This document shows, piece by piece, positions 34,635 through 38,611 of a stretch of DNA of 38,611 nucleotides (its first letter is position 1; every line of letters starts with the position of its first letter). This DNA comes from an uncultured Bacilli bacterium (GTDB lineage: Bacteria; Bacillota_I; Bacilli_A; RF39; UBA660). A program made the position numbers and the translations under genes. The notes beneath the pieces were generated by a model. The model was not told the DNA's origin and did no database searches. It was given only the letters and a program-made list of their open reading frames with translations. The DNA is taken from the NCBI GenBank assembly GCA_947601845.1, contig CANQGH010000013.1, positions 1-38,611 on the forward strand, read 5' to 3'.

Positions 34635-36227
34635 ATGATAACAGATACAACCTATAAGGTAGGAATATATTTAAGATTATCTAGGGAAGATGAAAGGTTA
34701 GGTGAAAGTGGTAGTATCTCTACACAGAGAGATTTATTATTAAATTATATTAGAGATAATGACTTATTATTTGTTGATGAGTATGTTGATGATGGAGTAT
34801 CAGGCACTACTTTCGATAGAGCAGGATTTAATCGTATGATTAAGGATTGTGAAGAGAAAAAGATAAATATGATTATTACAAAAGATACATCAAGACTTGG
34901 ACGTGATCATATTGAATTTGGCTATTATGTTGAAAGATATTTTCCAGAACACAATATTAGATATGTAGCAGTAAATGATGGCGTAGATACTTTTAATCGC
35001 AATAATTCGGCAAATGATATGTTAGTATTTAAAAGTGCTTTTAATGATATGTATGTTAAAGATATATCAAATAAATTAAGAAGTTCACTTTATACAAAAA
35101 AAAGAAATGGTTTATTTGTTGGTTGCTATGCACCTTTTGGTTATAAAAAATCGAAAGACGATAAACACAAACTTGAAATAGATCCTGAATCAGCTAGTGT
35201 TGTAAGAAGAATATTTGATATGTTTATAAGTGGGAATAGTTTAACAGGGATTTGCGATATATTAACAAGTGAGCATATTAAAACACCAAGTATGTATAAG
35301 AATATGAAACTAGGACAAGAGAATGTTCATTATGGAGTATGGGCTACAAGAACAGTTGATAGTATTTTAAAAAATCCAACTTATATTGGTAATTTAACTC
35401 AATGTCGAAACAGAAAGGTAAATTATAAATCTAAAAAGATCGTTCATACAAAACCTAATGATTGGATTGTTGCCGATGGTGCAGTAGAGCCTATTATTGA
35501 TAAAGAAACTTTTGATTTAGTACAAAAAATGTTTAAAAGCAATAAAAATCGAGGTATTAAAGGAAATGGCATAACTGATAAACTTTTGTTAAGAGGACTC
35601 ATTTATTGTAAAGAATGTCATCACACAATGGGATTTAGAGAACACTTACAACAAACACAAAAATATGGATTAGTTCATAGAATTTATGGTAATTGTAATT
35701 ATTGGGCAAAAAGAAAAAAGCAAAATGTTTGTACTCCACATTCTGTTAAGTATCAAGTTATAGAAGATATAGTCTTGGAAAATTTAAGAGAGATGGCAAA
35801 GAAATATTTAGATGAGAATAATTTAGAGACTATAATTAAAAACTCTGATAAATTAAAAAAGAAAAAAGAAAGTATAAAGCAAGAAATATTTAGATTAGAA
35901 AACAGTATAGAAACTCTTAATAGAAAGATTGATATGTGCTATAACGACAAATTAGATGGCAATATAACTTTGGAAATGTATAAAAGGACTTATAACAATT
36001 TAACATTAGAAATAAATGAATCAAAGAAAAAGAAAAAAGAATACGAAAAACTCTTATATGATTTAGACAATAATAAGTTAGTAAACGATAACTACTATCT
36101 AGATAAAATTAAAGAATTTTTAGAGATGAAAAATCCATCTCGTGCCTTAATCAGTTCACTAATTGATAGGATAGAGATAGATGAAGAAAAAAATATCGAT
36201 ATATATTATAAGTTTAAGTTAATTTAA
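34635..36227 (+). CDS. Large serine recombinase of the 10.4-kb element (TnpX/TndX-like)
   Basis: This 530-residue recombinase has a catalytic domain with VGIYLRLSREDERLGESGS (nucleophile S16), YVDDGVSGTTFDRAGFNRM and IITKDTSRLGRDHIEFGYY; a recombinase domain (YAPFGYKKSKDDKHKLEI, IFDMFISGNSLTGICDIL); a zinc ribbon with C325/C328 (IYCKECHHTMGF) and later Cys (GNCNYW, NVCTPHS); and a long coiled coil (about 410-480). It lies near the right end. Its predicted site is the 16-GT-16 palindrome. It is related to, but clearly different from, the recombinase at 11704. Confidence 0.95.
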   Translation: MITDTTYKVGIYLRLSREDERLGESGSISTQRDLLLNYIRDNDLLFVDEYVDDGVSGTTFDRAGFNRMIKDCEEKKINMIITKDTSRLGRDHIEFGYYVERYFPEHNIRYVAVNDGVDTFNRNNSANDMLVFKSAFNDMYVKDISNKLRSSLYTKKRNGLFVGCYAPFGYKKSKDDKHKLEIDPESASVVRRIFDMFISGNSLTGICDILTSEHIKTPSMYKNMKLGQENVHYGVWATRTVDSILKNPTYIGNLTQCRNRKVNYKSKKIVHTKPNDWIVADGAVEPIIDKETFDLVQKMFKSNKNRGIKGNGITDKLLLRGLIYCKECHHTMGFREHLQQTQKYGLVHRIYGNCNYWAKRKKQNVCTPHSVKYQVIEDIVLENLREMAKKYLDENNLETIIKNSDKLKKKKESIKQEIFRLENSIETLNRKIDMCYNDKLDGNITLEMYKRTYNNLTLEINESKKKKKEYEKLLYDLDNNKLVNDNYYLDKIKEFLEMKNPSRALISSLIDRIEIDEEKNIDIYYKFKLI

Positions 36228-36239
36228 AGGAGGTAATGG

Positions 36240-37106
36240 ATGAGTCAAAACAAATTAGAAACAATTTCAAATTTATTTGAAGATAAAGAAATAAGAAGTG
36301 TATGGGACAAAGACAAAGAAGAATATTATTTCAGTATAGTAGATGTAATTAGTTCATTAACTGATAGTGATTATACTAAAGCTAGGAATTATTGGAAATG
36401 GTTAAAAGGTAAATTAAATGAAGAGGGAAGTCAGTTGGTTAGTATTACTAACCAACTGAAAATGAAAGCCAAAGATGGAAAATATTATAAAACTGACACA
36501 TTAGATACAAAAGGCATATTTAGGCTTATTGAATCAATACCAAGTCCAAAAGCAGAGCCATTTAAATTATGGCTTGCTAATTTAGGTAGTGAGAGAGTTG
36601 ATGAAGTGTTTGATCCTGAAATTGCTATTAACCGAGCAGTTGATTATTATAGAAAAAGAGGATATAGTGATAAATGGATTAAAGACAGATTAGATGGAAT
36701 TGTTAAAAGAAAACAGTTAACTGATGTTTGGAAAGATGGAGGAATAACTGAAAATAAAGAATATGCTATTCTAACAAATGAAATATATAAAGAATGGTCT
36801 GGTATGAAAGCAAGTGAATATAAAGCATTTAAGGGCATTCGTAAAGAGTCTTTGAGAGATAATATGACAGATGTAGAAGTCCTTTTAACAGATTTAGGAG
36901 AAACAGCAACAAGAGAACTTGTTAGAAAGCATAAACCTTATGGTTTAGAACAAAACAAAAAAATAGCGAGAATGGGTGGCAATACAGCCAAAGTTGCAAG
37001 AATTGATCTTGAAAGGAAATTAGGCGAGAGAGTTATAACAAGTAATAACGCTTTAAACTATAAATATATCGATGAAAAAAAAGAAATAGATAATAAAAAT
37101 AATTAA
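36240..37106 (+). CDS. BRO-N/DinD-like protein
   Basis: This 288-residue protein has an N-terminal BRO-type domain (about 10-115: EIRSVWDKDKEEYYFSIVDV, YWKWLKGKLNEEGSQLVS, DTKGIFRLIESIPSPKAEPF, KLWLANLGSERVDE) and a C-terminal helical domain with RAVDYYRKRGYSDKWIKDRL and SEYKAFKGIRKESLRDNMTD, the layout of DinD-like and phage antirepressor proteins. DinD inhibits RecA in E. coli; BRO proteins of prophages counter repressors. AAGGAGG precedes the ATG, 12 nt after the recombinase gene. It is the last gene before the right end. Confidence 0.85.
   Translation: MSQNKLETISNLFEDKEIRSVWDKDKEEYYFSIVDVISSLTDSDYTKARNYWKWLKGKLNEEGSQLVSITNQLKMKAKDGKYYKTDTLDTKGIFRLIESIPSPKAEPFKLWLANLGSERVDEVFDPEIAINRAVDYYRKRGYSDKWIKDRLDGIVKRKQLTDVWKDGGITENKEYAILTNEIYKEWSGMKASEYKAFKGIRKESLRDNMTDVEVLLTDLGETATRELVRKHKPYGLEQNKKIARMGGNTAKVARIDLERKLGERVITSNNALNYKYIDEKKEIDNKNN
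36432..36458 (+). repeat. Perfect palindrome inside the BRO/DinD-like gene
   Basis: CAGTTGGTTAG (36432-36442), spacer tatta, CTAACCAACTG (36448-36458). The two arms are perfect inverses and encode the QLVSITNQL segment. Such an 11-bp stem in a coding frame is unlikely by chance in DNA this AT-rich. Confidence 0.85.
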
Positions 37107-37146
37107 AAATAAGGTACTATATATAAATAAGGATAGAAAGTTTAAA

Positions 37147-37164
37147 ACTTTGGTGAGTTATAGT
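37147..37164 (+). repeat. Right attachment site (attR) of the 10.4-kb element
   Basis: The arm ACTTTGGTGAGTTATA (37147-37162) followed by GT (37163-37164) mirrors the left end. Joined across GT with 26753-26768 it makes a palindromic attP. The lipoprotein gene resumes at 37165. Confidence 0.88.
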
Positions 37165-37906
37165 TGTTACTCCATCACTTAACAAAAGTTTTAAGTTTCA
37201 AAGCGATTGGCCAAATAATAATTCACAGGTATATTTACTAGATTCATTAATAAGGGATATTAAAAATGATCAAGATAAAACATTTGAAGAAGTAACAAAT
37301 GGTTACATAATTACTACTAAAGTAACATATCCTAATAATACTAACTTGGTAAAACAAAAGATTACTATAGATAAAGATTTAAATTTTAAAACAGTTGAAG
37401 TATTAGATAGTAATGATATACCACAAATGATTATGCAATTTAATAATATTGATTTAAAAGCTAATTTTGATGATAATTATTTTGATTTAGATAGTATTAT
37501 TGAACAAATTGATATAGACCAAAACAATAATTCAAGTAATTCTAGTGAAGATGAGGAAACAAGTACCATTGATGATATTATTTATCCATTATATATTCCA
37601 ACTGGCACAGCTTTAGTGGATAAAGAGAAGGTAAGTAAGACTGATGGTGAGAGAGTTATTTTAACTTTTGATGGAGAAAAACCATTCTTATTAGTAGAAG
37701 AAACTGCTAGTGTTGAAAAAGAATTCTCAATTGTTCCCACTTATGGCGAACCATTCTTATTAGCAGATACAGTAGGAGCCTTATCATCAAACTCTATTAC
37801 TTGGGTTAGTAATGGAATTGAATATTACATTGTATCAGATGCGATGAGTCAAATAGAATTAATTGAAATAGCCAATTCTATAAGTGCTATTCCTACTATG
37901 AAATAA
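37165..37906 (+). pseudogene. LolA/GerS-like lipoprotein gene, 3' part
   Basis: The frame is open from the GT core: VTPSLNKSFKFQSDWPNNNS, then QVYLLDSLIRDI, VTNGYIITTKVTYPNNTNLV and KQKITIDKDLNFKTVEVLD, the central and C-terminal strands of a LolA-like sheet, then an Asn/Ser/Glu linker and a C-terminal domain with FDGEKPFLLVEETASVEKE and WVSNGIEYYIVSD resembling DUF4367-type ends. A TTG at 37346 is not a credible start. It is the exact continuation of 26472-26752, and the stop lies within a terminator. Confidence 0.9.
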
Positions 37907-37930
37907 ACACAAAATGTGTTTATTTTTTTT
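37900..37930 (+). terminator. Rho-independent terminator of the lipoprotein gene
   Basis: AAATAAACACA/TGTGTTTATTT, 11 bp with a 3-nt loop, followed by T residues. The stop codon is inside the 5' arm. Confidence 0.88.
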
Positions 37931-37967
37931 AGATAGAGTGTTATAATTCTAACTAGGTGAAGAAATT

Positions 37968-38519
37968 ATGGCAAAAAGCACAAAAGTAAAGACAAAAAAG
38001 AATAAAAAAGTGATTGCAAATACCCAAGCCCATTATAATGAAGATGTGGTTAAAATGGTAAAAATAGGTGTTATCGTACTAATCTGTTTTGCAATTATTT
38101 ATGTAATAACAGCAATAGTAAATGGCGAGTGGTTTAAAAAAGAACCTAAAGAAGAAGTAGAAATTCAAAATCAAGAAATCTTGATGGGAGAAACATTCTT
38201 AAAAAATGATAATGAATATATGATTTTATACTATGATTTTGATGATAAAATATATGCGGGACTTTATAATATGCTAGTGGATAATTATGGTTATTCAGGT
38301 AGTGATGTACCTATGTATACCGTTAATTTGGCTACTAATTTTAGTAAACAATATATGGCGGGTAGTGATGAAGGATCTAATAAAAATCCTACGAGTCTAG
38401 ATAATTTAAAAATAAAAGGTGCTACTCTTATTAGAATAAAAGATAAAAAGGTAGTTAAATATCTTGAGACAAAAGATGAAATAAAAAATTATTTAGATGA
38501 ATTAACTGATAATAAATAA
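37968..38519 (+). CDS. Membrane-anchored protein with thioredoxin-like fold, no CxxC
   Basis: This 183-residue protein has a Lys-rich cytoplasmic N-terminus (1-30), one membrane helix (about 32-52, MVKIGVIVLICFAIIYVITA) and an extracellular domain (about 75-183). There, YMILYYDFDDKIYAGLYNML, VPMYTVNLATNFSK, LKIKGATLIRIKDKKVVKYL and EIKNYLDEL follow the beta-alpha-beta...beta-beta-alpha order of thioredoxin. The active-site CxxC and the cis-Pro are not present, so a redox role is doubtful. AGGTGA precedes the ATG. Confidence 0.6.
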   Translation: MAKSTKVKTKKNKKVIANTQAHYNEDVVKMVKIGVIVLICFAIIYVITAIVNGEWFKKEPKEEVEIQNQEILMGETFLKNDNEYMILYYDFDDKIYAGLYNMLVDNYGYSGSDVPMYTVNLATNFSKQYMAGSDEGSNKNPTSLDNLKIKGATLIRIKDKKVVKYLETKDEIKNYLDELTDNK

Positions 38520-38542
38520 TAGTTATAAAGAGTATCGCTATG

Positions 38543-38571
38543 TTGTAAATTTTGGGTGCTAGTTATATAAT
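38543..38571 (+). promoter_or_regulatory. Promoter for a gene beyond the window
   Basis: TTGTAA (38543-38548), 17 bp, TATAAT (38566-38571). An AAAGGA at 38596-38601 looks like the ribosome-binding site of a gene starting just past the end. Confidence 0.7.
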
Positions 38572-38611
38572 AGTATAGTCGAGAGTGAATTTAGAAAGGA
38601 TATCTTTAATT

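Larger units (their letters stand above)
26751..37164 (+). mobile_element. 10412-bp mobilizable serine-recombinase element (Tn4451-like plan)
   Basis: The ends are defined by the split lipoprotein gene and by 16-bp perfect inverted arms touching a GT dinucleotide at each end. The content is a MobV relaxase, two XRE regulators, three related membrane proteins, an oriT-like structured region, HTH and SSB-like proteins, a large serine recombinase near the right end and a BRO-like protein. Tn4451/Tn4453 likewise combine TnpX (serine recombinase) and TnpZ (MobV). No type IV secretion or clear replication-initiator gene is present, so it is mobilizable rather than self-transmissible. Confidence 0.9.

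Overview
The window is very AT-rich bacterial chromosomal DNA. Genes end at TGA as well as TAA and TAG (for example the recombinase ending at 13110), and Trp is TGG, so the standard code applies and not the mycoplasma code. The AGGAGG/AGGTGA ribosome-binding sites, TTGACA/TATAAT promoters, a HelD-type helicase, PcrA, NAD-dependent ligase, a CotD-like coat protein and Gram-positive-style lipoproteins suggest a low-GC Firmicute, probably an uncultured gut Bacilli lineage. The species cannot be named from the sequence alone.

Layout. 1-1450: end of an rRNA operon (3' part of 23S, then 5S, no tRNA). 1587-4109: t6A-tRNA operon tsaE-tsaB-rimI-tsaD. 4122-6288: a helD-type RNA polymerase-recycling helicase behind a leader whose intrinsic terminator sits directly before the ribosome-binding site. 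6334-7563: a Cys-rich protein, a gene remnant and a small deoxyribosyltransferase-like protein. 7662-13341 (minus strand): a NitT/TauT-type ABC importer whose substrate-binding-protein gene is split by a 3.16-kb element. 13474-23575: an unknown protein, pcrA, a sugar nucleotidyltransferase, a 1369-residue protein ending in a nucleotidyltransferase-like domain, and ligA. 23606-26352: small genes, a CotD-like protein, intact and broken ASCH-domain genes and a DUF378 membrane protein. 26472-37906: a LolA/GerS-like lipoprotein gene split by a 10.4-kb mobilizable element. 37968 to the end: a membrane-anchored protein and a promoter leading out of the window.

The main result is that two unrelated chromosomal genes are each cut by an element that encodes a large serine recombinase, and both sites can be reconstructed to the base. 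Removing 3155 bp (CC core inside a shared CACCT) rejoins the substrate-binding-protein gene in frame (330 aa). Removing 10412 bp (GT core) rejoins the lipoprotein gene in frame (340 aa). The predicted attP of the large element is a perfect palindrome of two 16-bp arms around GT. That of the small element has 11-bp arms placed exactly 12 bp either side of the core. The insertions are therefore potentially reversible gene switches.

The 10.4-kb element resembles the Tn4451 plan (serine recombinase plus MobV relaxase). It adds two XRE repressors with recognizable operators, an SSB-like protein, small HTH proteins, a BRO/DinD-like protein, a structured oriT-like region, and three tandem genes for membrane proteins that share an Asn/Gln-rich N-terminus but have different ectodomains. 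The 3.16-kb element carries only a PlsC-type acyltransferase, a membrane protein, a 33-residue ORF and its recombinase.
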